DNA of 12,993 nt from Kiritimatiellales bacterium (GCA_015486775.1 WFRA01000244.1:1-12993), one strand, 5' to 3'; positions 6,319 to 12,993 are shown, counted from the stretch's first letter. A program made the numbers and translations. Notes: generated by a model not told the origin, from the sequence alone.

Positions 6319-6771
6319 GTGGCGACAATGAAAGAAGTCCAGCGCGGGCGGTTGCTGGTCGGGCGGCTCGACCATGGTGCCGACCTGCTCGGGGAGATCA
6401 CCGCTATCTGCCGGGATGCCGACGTGCGGCTCGCGCGGATACAGGCCATCGGAGCCGTGCAAAAGGCGCGACTGGCCTACTACGATCAGACCGAGAAAAC
6501 CTACCGCTCCTTTGAATTTTCCCAACCCTTGGAAATACTCTCCCTCGCGGGCAATGTCTCCATCCGGGACGGGGAACCCGCGGTGCATGCCCACCTGGTG
6601 CTGGCCGATGCCGAGGGCAACGCCTTTGGCGGGCACCTCGCCGAGGGCACGGTCGTGTTCGCCTGCGAGTGCATGATCGAGGAGCTTGTCGGCGAAGAGT
6701 TTGTCCGCAACCACGACGAGCCCACCGGCCTCCCGCTCTGGAAAATCCAATCCTCGGAAAAAGGCGCGTAG
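6319..6771 (+). CDS. PPC (DUF296) domain protein, putative DNA-binding
   Basis: A 150-residue single-domain protein of the PPC/DUF296 family, found in plant AT-hook proteins and as stand-alone bacterial proteins that form trimers. The family core is visible: the E67-x-L-S-L-A-G-N region (72-79), then V89-H90-A-H92-L-V-L-A-D and G-N-A-F-G-G-H106-L. The three His are the likely metal site. A DNA-binding or metabolic role is not established for the bacterial proteins. The start is GTG at 6319: GAGG (6307-6310) is 8 nt away, while the ATG at 6328 is 17 nt from it. It converges on the FNT channel gene with only 8 nt between the stops. Confidence 0.85.
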   Translation: MATMKEVQRGRLLVGRLDHGADLLGEITAICRDADVRLARIQAIGAVQKARLAYYDQTEKTYRSFEFSQPLEILSLAGNVSIRDGEPAVHAHLVLADAEGNAFGGHLAEGTVVFACECMIEELVGEEFVRNHDEPTGLPLWKIQSSEKGA

Positions 6772-6779
6772 TTCCGTCC

Positions 6780-7610
6780 TCAGCGGGGCTTGCGCAGGTA
6801 GAGAATCCAATAGACGCTTCCCACAAAAATGGCACCGCCCACCATGTTGCCGATTATAACCGGAATCAGGTTGCCGAGCACAAATCCGTGCAGGTTGAGG
6901 TTGGAGAGATCCATCCCGTTGAGCAGGCCGACAATTTTTGAGTTATGCTTGAGCAAGAGGCCGGCAGGAATGAAGTACATGTTGGCGATGGAGTGCTCGA
7001 AGCCCATGGCCACGAAGGCGGTGATGGGCAGGAGGATCGCTAGGATCTTGTCGGTCACGGAGCGGCAGCTGTGGCAGAGCCAGATGGCCAGGCAGACAAG
7101 GATGTTGCAGAGCATTCCGCTGGTGAAGGCCTGGGTGAAGGTGAGGTTGACCTTGTGGTTGGCGATGGCCAGCGCCTTGGCACCCACCGCGCCGCCGTTG
7201 CCCATCCAGTGGCCGCTAAAGTAGACCAGTATCACGATCGCCAGCGCCCCGACCAGATTGCCGAAGAGCACGAAGATCCAGCTCCGCAGCATTTGGCGCA
7301 CCTTGATTTTTTTGCTGAAGCAGGCCATCACCATCAGCGTATCGCCGGTGAACAAATCCGCGCCCGCAATGATCACCAGCACGAGCCCGAGGGAAAAGAC
7401 CATCCCGCCAATCAGCTTGGTCAGCCCCACGCCCAGCGCGGAATCCTGGATGACCGAGGTGAAGAAGGCCGCGCCAAAGGCGATGAACGACCCGGCCTGG
7501 ATCGCCAGGAAAAAGGCGCTGACAAAATCGCGGTTCGCCTTGCGGACGGCCGAAGCCTCGGCCCGCTTGGCCATCTCCGCCGGTACATATGCATCGATAG
7601 AATTTTCCAT
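6780..7610 (-). CDS. Formate/nitrite transporter (FNT) family channel, FocA-like
   Basis: A 276-residue membrane protein of the usual FNT length. Six hydrophobic segments are readable, at about 28-52, 64-87, 108-131, 160-181, 188-215 and 243-270. Family marks include G-A-D-L-F-T-G-D (83-90), G-N-L-V-G-A (117-122), G-M-L-C-N-I-L-V (165-172) and G-F-E-H206-S-I-A-N-M-Y-F-I-P, whose His is the conserved pore residue. FNT channels are homopentamers passing small monovalent anions such as formate, nitrite or hydrosulfide. Close agreement of the G-F-E-H-S-I-A-N-M segment with FocA favours formate. AGGAG at 7617-7621 fixes the start. It lies 85 nt downstream of the folate enzyme gene on the same strand, which fits formate and C1 flux. 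Confidence 0.92.
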   Translation of the reverse strand: MENSIDAYVPAEMAKRAEASAVRKANRDFVSAFFLAIQAGSFIAFGAAFFTSVIQDSALGVGLTKLIGGMVFSLGLVLVIIAGADLFTGDTLMVMACFSKKIKVRQMLRSWIFVLFGNLVGALAIVILVYFSGHWMGNGGAVGAKALAIANHKVNLTFTQAFTSGMLCNILVCLAIWLCHSCRSVTDKILAILLPITAFVAMGFEHSIANMYFIPAGLLLKHNSKIVGLLNGMDLSNLNLHGFVLGNLIPVIIGNMVGGAIFVGSVYWILYLRKPR

Positions 7611-7626
7611 AATCAACTCCTGTTTT

Positions 7627-7690
7627 AACCACGAAACACACGAAAGGGTGCGGTGTTCTTGTTTTCGTGTACTTGGTGTATTTCGTGGTT
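7627..7690. repeat. Nested palindromic intergenic element (AACCACGAA type)
   Basis: AACCACGAAA (7627-7636) pairs perfectly with TTTCGTGGTT (7681-7690). Inside, ACACGAAA (7638-7645) pairs with TTTCGTGT (7663-7670). It fills nearly the whole gap between the folate enzyme gene and the FNT gene and would form a strong RNA hairpin there, possibly trimming expression of the downstream channel. TAACCACGAA recurs at 11561-11570. Confidence 0.65.
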
Positions 7691-7695
7691 CCAGA

Positions 7696-10137
7696 TTATT
7701 TACGCAGGCTGTCGCAGAATTCGCCCATGAGCTCGATGGCGTCGTTGGTTTTGTCCATGTCGCCATCCATCGCGGCGTAGGCGGAGACGAGCTCGAGGAG
7801 CTTGGGGTCGGCGGGCTTGGTGCCGTATTTGTGGGCGGCGTTGACGATGCCGGCATCGAGACCATACTCCATCGCCTTCTGGACATAGGCGCGGCAGATG
7901 CCGATCTTGCGGCCGGGCAGGTCGCGGCAGCAGTTGCTCACGCCCATGGAAAAGTGGACGCCCTTCATGGCCGGGTCGTTCTTGATGGCCTTGATGGTCT
8001 CGAAGGCGCGGTAGGTGTAGCCGGGGACATTCGGTTGCATCGGCATGTCGATCGCCAGCGGGAAGACGGTGGAGTCGAAGAAGATCTCCTCGGGCTTGAA
8101 GCCGTGCTGCATGGCCTTGGCGAAAATCTCCTTGGCCAGGCCGACCAGCTCCTCGACGGAGTGCGACCCGCCGGGGCCGTCGGCGGCATCCTCGCTCATG
8201 AGCAGGCCGATGAAAGAAAAGTCGTATTCCTTTTTCAGCGGCATCATTTCGTCGGCGGTGTAGGTCTTGATTGAGTTGACCAGCGGGGGCTTGACGGGGT
8301 CGTCGGAGGCGTACCACTCCTTGAGGCCGGCGCGCAGGACGTTGTCGTCGGAGCTGTCGATGCAGGCGGGTACCATGCCGCCCCATTTGCGGACGAGGCG
8401 GACATATTCCACCATGATGTCGGCGGCGAGCTGGGGGTCGGACTCGCCGAAGGCATCGACGTTGATGGCGATGTAGTCGGCACCGAGTTCGGCCTGGTTT
8501 TCGATCAGCGCGCGGACATAGCCGAGCTGCGGGCTGTCGTTTTCGTAGGCGCCCTCGCCGAGGGCATGGAGTTCGCGCATGACTGCGCCGTGCTTGGGGA
8601 TGGAGGCGTGGATGTCCTCGCCGATGGTGATGAGTGCGTTTTTCATGGTATGGTCCTTTCCGAATAGGTAGTTGAGAATGGATGATGAATGTTCCAGCCC
8701 CGCCTTGCGAGGATTGTTGATTGTTTTCCGCAGCCGGGCCAGCCCGCCTTCCTCCGCCTTGGCGGCGAGGTAGATCTGCTCGCCCCGGCAGACCACGCCC
8801 TCCTCGTTGCCGCAGGTGCCGTCGGGCTTGGCGTCGCCGCAGGGGGCGTTGGCGAGCCCTTTGGCGCAGCCGCCGAGGGTGCAGTAGCCAAAGTTTTCGT
8901 GCAGGTAGCAGTCGCCGCACAGCTCGCAGTCGAACGCCGCGTGCTTGGCGATGCGCTCCAGGGCGTAGAACGACCGGGCGGCAAACCCGTCGGGGTTCTT
9001 TTTCGCGCCGACGGCCTCCATGGTTTTTTCCAAGGCATGGAACCCTTTGTGGTCGGGGTCGAGCAGGGTCTTGTGCATGAAGTTGAACCAGCGCTGGTGG
9101 AACGTTTTGGTGGCGGTTCCGAGCTCTTGCCGTCCACCCTCCTGGTCGTAGAGGTAGAAAGCCTCTGCCGGTGGCCAGCAAAGGTTGTCTTCGAATTCCC
9201 TCCAGCCGTCGCCGATCTCGGCGGCGCGCTTGAGGATGGCACAGAAGGTACCGTAGTCGTGCATGCCGCCCAAGTCGATCCCCGCGTAGCCGATGGATCT
9301 GTACATCGCCACCTGCTGCGCCGCGCGTTCGATGTGCTCTTCGAGGCTTTCGGATTTGAGCTTGGCCAGAAACTCGTCGCTCACGTAGCAGCCCGGCAGC
9401 TTGCCAGTGTTCATCAGCCGGGACGCGGCGTTGGTGGTGGTGAGAAAGTAGACGTTTCCAAGCACCGGAACATTGAGCTTCGCCTCCTCGAGGTAAAACT
9501 TGAGCTCCAGCGATTTTTTCCAGTCCCATCCCACCTGGGTGATGAGGAAGCGGGCGCCGACCGCCACCTTTTTCTCCATCTTGTAATATTGCTGCATCTG
9601 GGAGGGCTCGGAATATTTGAAGGGCGACACCGCCGCGCCGGCCAAAATCTGCTTGGCGCTTTCGAGCTTGTCCGGCGCGGAAGCCAGCAGCGCCTTGCGG
9701 TTCATCCGCCCGATCAGCTGGAGCAGCCCCACCGCCTCCAGCTCGAACACGCCCTTGGCCGACACTGGCTTGTCGCCCGTGAGCGCCAGCACGCTCTGCA
9801 CCCCGCGCTGCTTGTAGCCGATCAGCATGGAATTGAGCGCCGACTTGTTGTGGTCCTTGCAGCTGATGTGCGGGATATAGTCGAGATCGCCGAGCAGGTC
9901 GGTGGCGGCAAGCTGCGCGAGCACGTCCGATGGATCGAGGTTCGAGATGCCGCCCGGGTTCTGCGGCAGGGCGATTCCCGCAAAGTCGAAACCCTCCGGG
10001 ATCTCCGATCCACCGGAGGCCTTGTGCGCCTCCAGGAATCGGGTGATGGGCGCCATGGTGTAGCCCCGTCCCGAGGTGAGCTCCGCGATTACGGTGAACC
10101 CCGACGGGTCCTTTAGTGCCTGTGCCAACCTTTTCAT
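7696..10137 (-). CDS. Fused MetF-like / MetV-like / pterin-binding methyltransferase protein
   Basis: An 813-residue open frame with three parts. Residues 1 to about 330 resemble methylenetetrahydrofolate reductase (MetF): D86-Y-I-P-H-I-S-C, L-A-L-T-G-D (117-122), G-A-R-F-L-I-T-Q (194-201). Residues about 385-480 match the Cys-rich MTHFR C-terminal (MetV-type) domain, with C404, C407, C410, C419, C424, C433, C442 and C450, likely zinc or Fe-S ligands. Residues 498-813 resemble dihydropteroate synthase-like methyl-THF:corrinoid methyltransferases: G-E-D-I-H, I-N-V-D-A-F, V-N-S-I-K and M-G-V-S-N. Together they could reduce methylene-THF and pass on the methyl group in the cytoplasm. The start at 10137 has AGGAGA (10141-10146). 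The third part has its own ribosome site and ATG (8646), so it may also be made separately as 316 residues. No corrinoid protein is visible. Confidence 0.85.
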   Translation of the reverse strand: MKRLAQALKDPSGFTVIAELTSGRGYTMAPITRFLEAHKASGGSEIPEGFDFAGIALPQNPGGISNLDPSDVLAQLAATDLLGDLDYIPHISCKDHNKSALNSMLIGYKQRGVQSVLALTGDKPVSAKGVFELEAVGLLQLIGRMNRKALLASAPDKLESAKQILAGAAVSPFKYSEPSQMQQYYKMEKKVAVGARFLITQVGWDWKKSLELKFYLEEAKLNVPVLGNVYFLTTTNAASRLMNTGKLPGCYVSDEFLAKLKSESLEEHIERAAQQVAMYRSIGYAGIDLGGMHDYGTFCAILKRAAEIGDGWREFEDNLCWPPAEAFYLYDQEGGRQELGTATKTFHQRWFNFMHKTLLDPDHKGFHALEKTMEAVGAKKNPDGFAARSFYALERIAKHAAFDCELCGDCYLHENFGYCTLGGCAKGLANAPCGDAKPDGTCGNEEGVVCRGEQIYLAAKAEEGGLARLRKTINNPRKAGLEHSSSILNYLFGKDHTMKNALITIGEDIHASIPKHGAVMRELHALGEGAYENDSPQLGYVRALIENQAELGADYIAINVDAFGESDPQLAADIMVEYVRLVRKWGGMVPACIDSSDDNVLRAGLKEWYASDDPVKPPLVNSIKTYTADEMMPLKKEYDFSFIGLLMSEDAADGPGGSHSVEELVGLAKEIFAKAMQHGFKPEEIFFDSTVFPLAIDMPMQPNVPGYTYRAFETIKAIKNDPAMKGVHFSMGVSNCCRDLPGRKIGICRAYVQKAMEYGLDAGIVNAAHKYGTKPADPKLLELVSAYAAMDGDMDKTNDAIELMGEFCDSLRK
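8644..8659 (-). promoter_or_regulatory. Internal Shine-Dalgarno and ATG at the methyltransferase domain
   Basis: AAAGGA (8654-8659, minus strand) lies 7 nt before an in-frame ATG (8644-8646) that starts M-K-N-A-L-I-T-I-G-E, exactly where the third domain begins. No stop codon separates it from the preceding domain. This is how a formerly separate gene would look after its upstream neighbour lost its stop, or a site for internal initiation. Confidence 0.5.
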
Positions 10138-10209
10138 TCTTCTCCTGCGAGTTGTCCCGTACCGTATGCGGGCGCAGAAAAATGAAATAGAAAATTTGCC
10201 TTGCGGATG

Positions 10210-10237
10210 TTGCGTTCTTGCTGGAATGTGCGATAAA
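10210..10237 (+). promoter_or_regulatory. Possible promoter of the PocR-AraC regulator
   Basis: TTGCGT (10210-10215) and GATAAA (10232-10237) are 16 nt apart, and TG two bases upstream of the -10 gives an extended -10. The start codon is 44 nt downstream. TTGCG is repeated at 10201-10205 and 10210-10214, which could be part of a regulator site in the 144-nt divergent gap. The evidence is weak. Confidence 0.3.
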
Positions 10238-10281
10238 TACACGGATTAGCCCCCGGATAGTGGGGATGCAGAGAATCTTTT

Positions 10282-11490
10282 ATGTCGATCTTGTCAAAAA
10301 GGCTGTTCAGCTCGCTGGTCAAAGACTACCGTTCAAGCTACGGCCTGCCCGTGCGCCTGATGGATTGCGACGGCACCGTGCTGCTACCCGAAAACGTTTC
10401 CCCGCCGGAAAACCTGGTGACGCTCAAGCAGACGCGCGCGCACAACTTGGCCGAGTCCGTCCGCTGGGGTGAGCCGCAGGCCTTCTTCATCGCCCCGGGC
10501 ATCATGGAATGGATTGTTCCATTGATGGATCGGGCGGAGCTACGCGGCGGGCTGTGCGGCGGCGGTGTTTTACTGGAGGACGATCCGCACAGCATCCAGG
10601 TGGCCGTCAACTATCTGGTGGCCGAGGGTGCCCGGCGGCAGGAGGCCGAAGCCTTCGTGGAAAAAGTTCCAGACTTTGGACAGGAGCGGGTGCGCGAAGC
10701 GGCGGAAAACCTCTACGACCTTTTCTACCAATACAGCGGCTGGAAGCCCCGCGAGCTCCAGCGCAACCGCGACCGCATGCAGCAGCAGCGGCAGATCGCC
10801 CAGGAGATCCACCAGCGCAAGGTCGAGCAAAACCGCGCCTATCCCTACGACGACGAGCGCATCCTCCTCTCGCTCATCCGCGTTGGCGACCGCGCCGGAG
10901 CGCGCGGTATCTTCAACAAAATGCTTGCCGCCATGTTCCTCTATTCCCCCAAGCAGGTCGTCGTCCGTGCCCGCGCCATCGAAATGATGGGATATCTTGT
11001 CCGCGCCGCTGTCGAGGACAGCCCGCTCATGGAACCCCTGCTCGAACGGCATATGAAATGGATCGAGCAGATTGTCGAGACCCAAGATTTCGACGACCTC
11101 TGCAATGTCCTGCGCGAGGCGCTCGACGACTTCATGAACTCCATCTTCCTGCAAGGCGTCGCCCCCGTCAGCCCCGCCGTGGGCAAGGCGCTCGACTACA
11201 TCGCCGCCAACTATTCCGAACCCATCGCCCTCGACGACATCGCCGCCGCCGCCGGGCTGAGCACCTTCCGCATCGCCCACCTGCTCAAGGAGGCCACCGG
11301 CAAGACCGCCCTGCAGAACATCCACTACCTGCGCATCCAGGAAGCCCGCCGACTGCTTGAATCCAGCGACATGTCCTGCACCGACATCGCCTACGAAACC
11401 GGCTTTGGCGACCAGTCCTACTTCATCAAGCAGTTCCGCAAGTGGATGGGCATCACCCCCGCCAAATACCGCAAAAGCTTCCGCGCCTGA
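10282..11490 (+). CDS. AraC-family regulator with N-terminal PocR sensory domain
   Basis: A 402-residue transcription regulator. Residues about 5-155 resemble the PocR ligand-binding domain (F-x-x-L-V-x-D-Y near the start, a central W-G-E-P-Q-A-F-F-I, then G-L-C-G-G-G-V-L), known from the regulator of cobalamin and propanediol genes. A charged linker follows (about 156-190), then an alpha-helical region. The C-terminal AraC double HTH begins near 300: L-D-D-I-A-A-A-A-G-L-S (317-327) is the first HTH; D-I-A-Y-E-T-G-F-G-D-Q-S-Y-F-I-K-Q-F-R-K (368-387) and G-I-T-P-A-K-Y-R are the family signature. It is divergent from the MetF-like fusion gene across 144 nt, so that gene is its likely target. 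The start has only a weak ribosome site. Confidence 0.9.
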   Translation: MSILSKRLFSSLVKDYRSSYGLPVRLMDCDGTVLLPENVSPPENLVTLKQTRAHNLAESVRWGEPQAFFIAPGIMEWIVPLMDRAELRGGLCGGGVLLEDDPHSIQVAVNYLVAEGARRQEAEAFVEKVPDFGQERVREAAENLYDLFYQYSGWKPRELQRNRDRMQQQRQIAQEIHQRKVEQNRAYPYDDERILLSLIRVGDRAGARGIFNKMLAAMFLYSPKQVVVRARAIEMMGYLVRAAVEDSPLMEPLLERHMKWIEQIVETQDFDDLCNVLREALDDFMNSIFLQGVAPVSPAVGKALDYIAANYSEPIALDDIAAAAGLSTFRIAHLLKEATGKTALQNIHYLRIQEARRLLESSDMSCTDIAYETGFGDQSYFIKQFRKWMGITPAKYRKSFRA

Positions 11491-11560
11491 CCCAGATTGC
11501 CGCGAGCCTACTATCGGCGTTGAACTCCCTTGATTCGGAAAAAACCGGGCTTAAGAAACC

Positions 11561-11628
11561 TAACCACGAACCAAGATCGCGGTGATCCCGCTGCGGAAAA
11601 GTTGCCCCAGAAAGTTTCTCGCCACGAA
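11561..11628. repeat. Degenerate CCACGAA-type intergenic sequence
   Basis: TAACCACGAA at 11561-11570 is identical to 7626-7635, and CCACGAA recurs at 11622-11628. The complementary arm is not preserved, so this looks like a decayed copy of the palindromic element between the channel and folate genes. It lies in the 222-nt gap after the AraC gene; I see no clear terminator there. Confidence 0.35.
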
Positions 11629-11712
11629 GATTGGAAGGTCACAAAGGAAGGGGTTGCCTTTACCCTTGCAGATGGATTAAAATGGATTCGAAATTCAATC
11701 GGAGGGTGACGA

Positions 11713-12117
11713 ATGAAAGCGTTGATGGTTTCTGTTTTTCTTGGAGGGGTTCTTCTATCGGCGGGATGCTGCCTGTTTGCAAAAATGGATGCGCATGCCC
11801 CCGTTGCCCCCGGCAATGTGCTTCCGGCAACCACGGCACCAAGCACCGCGGTTCGGCTGTCCGACATTTCGGTTGTGCAGAAGGGCGGTTCGCTGGTTGT
11901 CGAGGGGACGCTCCACCCGCGCTCCTTCATGCAAAAGGAGACCGGCTATGTGGATATCCGCATCGTCGATTCCGACGGGAACCTGCTCCGGCAGTTGAAG
12001 GCCGTTCCGGATTCTCCTGTTTTCCGGGAGAAGAATGAACCATTGCCCCGCTTTTCGGTCTCAACCGACATGGTGCCTCCGGAGGGGGCAAGGGTTCATC
12101 TGCACCCCCATGAATGA
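11713..12117 (+). CDS. Small putative lipoprotein of unknown function
   Basis: A 134-residue protein with a lipoprotein signal: K2, a hydrophobic stretch and the lipobox L-S-A-G-C19, with a second Cys next to it. GGAGGG (11701-11706) gives a good ribosome site for the start at 11713. The mature part has a Pro/Ala/Thr-rich spacer (about 28-45) and then alternating hydrophobic residues (for example S-L-V-V-E-G-T-L, G-Y-V-D-I-R-I-V-D-S-D-G-N), which suggests a small beta-sandwich. It ends H-L-H-P-H-E. I do not recognise the family; a periplasm-facing membrane anchor is likely. The stop overlaps a small ORF by 8 nt. Confidence 0.75.
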   Translation: MKALMVSVFLGGVLLSAGCCLFAKMDAHAPVAPGNVLPATTAPSTAVRLSDISVVQKGGSLVVEGTLHPRSFMQKETGYVDIRIVDSDGNLLRQLKAVPDSPVFREKNEPLPRFSVSTDMVPPEGARVHLHPHE

Positions 12118-12361
12118 TTGGCGGAAGACCGTGGTGGCCGCCACCCTGCTGCCGACGAAGGTGCTCGGCATGTTTGACACGGACGGCCTCGACGCGGTGG
12201 CCGAGTCCGTGAAGCGCGACCTCAAAGCGATCATGGGCAAGGCAACGGCGGGTAAAAAAACCGAATGCTCGGGATCCCTCTTCCTCGATTGGCAGCGAAC
12301 GGATTCATCGGTCGCCTCCCGAAAATTTGCCCCTGAACCCCACTGTTTTTTTATGAACTAA
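12110..12361 (+). CDS. Doubtful small ORF overlapping the lipoprotein stop
   Basis: An 83-residue ORF starting M-N-D-W-R-K, 8 nt inside the end of the lipoprotein gene. The first half has a hydrophobic patch and a plausible amphipathic helix (L-D-A-V-A-E-S-V-K-R-D-L-K-A-I-M-G-K). The second half is Cys/Ser-rich without a pattern. No good ribosome site sits at the right distance (GGAGGGGG at 12081-12088 is too far). It could be a translationally coupled gene or chance. I recognise no family. Confidence 0.3.
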   Translation: MNDWRKTVVAATLLPTKVLGMFDTDGLDAVAESVKRDLKAIMGKATAGKKTECSGSLFLDWQRTDSSVASRKFAPEPHCFFMN

Positions 12362-12366
12362 ACGGG

Positions 12367-12395
12367 TTGCACAATCTCTGCTTTCCGCTTATAAA
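12367..12395 (+). promoter_or_regulatory. Near-consensus promoter of the histone-like gene
   Basis: TTGCAC (12367-12372), a 17-nt spacer and TATAAA (12390-12395). This is the best housekeeping-type promoter in the window. It implies a leader of roughly 100 nt before the ATG at 12506 and strong transcription, as expected for an abundant nucleoid protein. Confidence 0.6.
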
Positions 12396-12505
12396 CATTT
12401 TTCAGGAACACCGGTCGTTAATGCTCTTTAGATGAATGCAAGTTCGGTCGAGCCATAACGATGCGTTGGCAGTGGTTGAATAGGAGTACTAACAAGGAGG
12501 CTACA

Positions 12506-12993
12506 ATGGCACCGAAGAAGAAAGCAGCAGCGAAGAAAAAAGCACCCGCCAAGAAGAAGGCGGTAGCGAAAAAAGCTCCGGCCAAAAAGAAGGCCGCAAA
12601 GAAGGCACCCGCTAAGAAAAAAACGGTAGCAAAAAAAGCTCCAGCCAAGAAAAAGGCTGTTGCCAAGAAGGCACCGGCCAAGAAAAAGGCCACCGCCAAG
12701 AAAGCCCCCGCCAAAAAGAAAGCCGTAAAGAAGGCGCCGGCGAAGAAGAAAGCCGCCGCTAAAAAGGCACCGGCCAAGAAAAAGGCCGTTGCCAAGAAAG
12801 CCCCCGCCAAAAAGAAAGCCGTGAAGAAGGCGCCGGCGAAAAAGAAGGCTGCCGCTAAAAAGGCACCGGCCAAGAAAAAGGCCGCCGCCAAGAAAAAGGC
12901 CGCCGCCAAAAAAGCACCGGCGAAAAAGAAAGCCGTGAAGAAGGCTCCGGCGAAGAAAAAAGCCGCTAAGAAAGCACCCGCCAAAAAGAAAGC
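12506..12993 (+). CDS. Lys/Ala/Pro-repeat histone H1-like DNA-binding protein (3' end outside window)
   Basis: An open frame of 162 complete codons runs to the window edge with no stop. It starts MAPKKKAAAKKKAPAKKKAV and continues as variants of K-K-A-P-A-K-K-K-A with A-V, A-A, A-T or T-V inserts; only Lys, Ala, Pro, Val and a few Thr occur. AAGGAGG (12494-12500) lies 5 nt before the ATG. Such sequences match the tails of eukaryotic H1, mycobacterial HU tails and bacterial H1-like proteins (chlamydial Hc1/Hc2, Bordetella BpH1) that bind and compact DNA without base specificity. No globular domain is visible in the part seen; one may follow. Expected to be highly basic and disordered. Confidence 0.85.
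   Translation, partial: MAPKKKAAAKKKAPAKKKAVAKKAPAKKKAAKKAPAKKKTVAKKAPAKKKAVAKKAPAKKKATAKKAPAKKKAVKKAPAKKKAAAKKAPAKKKAVAKKAPAKKKAVKKAPAKKKAAAKKAPAKKKAAAKKKAAAKKAPAKKKAVKKAPAKKKAAKKAPAKKK
12695..12883 (+). repeat. In-frame 96-nt-period tandem duplication
   Basis: Positions 12695-12787 and 12791-12883 are 93-nt copies with four differences, offset by 96 nt (32 codons). All four changes are synonymous (GTA/GTG, AAG/AAA, AAA/AAG, GCC/GCT). This points to a recent duplication with the protein sequence preserved. Confidence 0.8.

Noticed and set aside
8689..10116. 475-residue plus-strand ORF opposite the MetF-like gene
   Set aside because: It is antisense to conserved MetF/MetV motifs, with biased composition and no family signature; the GC-rich codon bias leaves this frame open.
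10138..10242. N-terminal extension of the MetF-like protein to 10242
   Set aside because: The added 35 residues are unlike the family and would cross the divergent promoter region; AGGAGA supports the ATG at 10137.
12418..12984. Minus-strand ORF of Phe/Ala/Leu/Gly repeats
   Set aside because: It is the reverse complement of the Lys/Ala/Pro repeat gene. The plus strand has the promoter, Shine-Dalgarno and a plausible protein.
12506..12993. CRISPR-like array
   Set aside because: The repeats are contiguous, in frame and imperfect, with no unique spacers; they are coding repeats.

Overview
The window looks like chromosomal DNA from a GC-rich, probably anaerobic bacterium. Three things point that way: a rubredoxin, NifX/NifU-like metallocluster proteins without nitrogenase, and a formate-type channel beside a folate/C1 enzyme. 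The intergenic palindromes (CCACAGATTAC..., AACCACGAA..., GAATATCGAA...), the Tat-type leader and the Lys/Ala/Pro histone-like protein suggest the PVC superphylum, perhaps Kiritimatiellota. That placement is inference only; no rRNA or other phylogenetic marker is present.

Layout. At 1-78 a minus-strand gene runs off the left edge, leaving only its Tat-like signal peptide. A complete rubredoxin follows at 224-388 (+). From 389 to 1215 I see no gene, only inverted repeats, one convincing intrinsic terminator and a multi-hairpin element. A full-length phosphoglucomutase (pgm) lies on the minus strand at 1216-2856.

From 5724 down to 3028 six minus-strand genes are tightly packed: a DUF134 HTH regulator, a NifX-like protein, a palindromic intergenic element, a DUF89 protein, a NifU/IscU-type scaffold, a second NifX-like protein and a small FmdB-type zinc-ribbon protein with a periodic Cys tail. 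Overlaps of 4, 8 and 4 nt argue for translational coupling. A 16-bp perfect palindrome sits in the predicted promoter of the DUF134 gene. I read this as a metallocluster or metal-cofactor locus related to the NifX/ORP world but not tied to nitrogenase.

Two plus-strand genes follow: a BamE/SmpA-like lipoprotein (5849-6205) and a PPC/DUF296 protein (6319-6771). They converge on a minus-strand C1 block made of an FNT-family channel (6780-7610) and a long polypeptide (7696-10137). That polypeptide joins a MetF-like methylenetetrahydrofolate reductase domain, a Cys-rich MetV-like domain and a pterin-binding methyltransferase-like domain in one frame. It retains a good internal Shine-Dalgarno and ATG at the third domain. 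A PocR-AraC regulator (10282-11490, +) is divergent from it and may control it.

The right end holds a small lipoprotein, a doubtful overlapping small ORF, a near-consensus promoter, and a Lys/Ala/Pro repeat protein that runs off the window. That protein contains a recent 96-nt-period tandem duplication.
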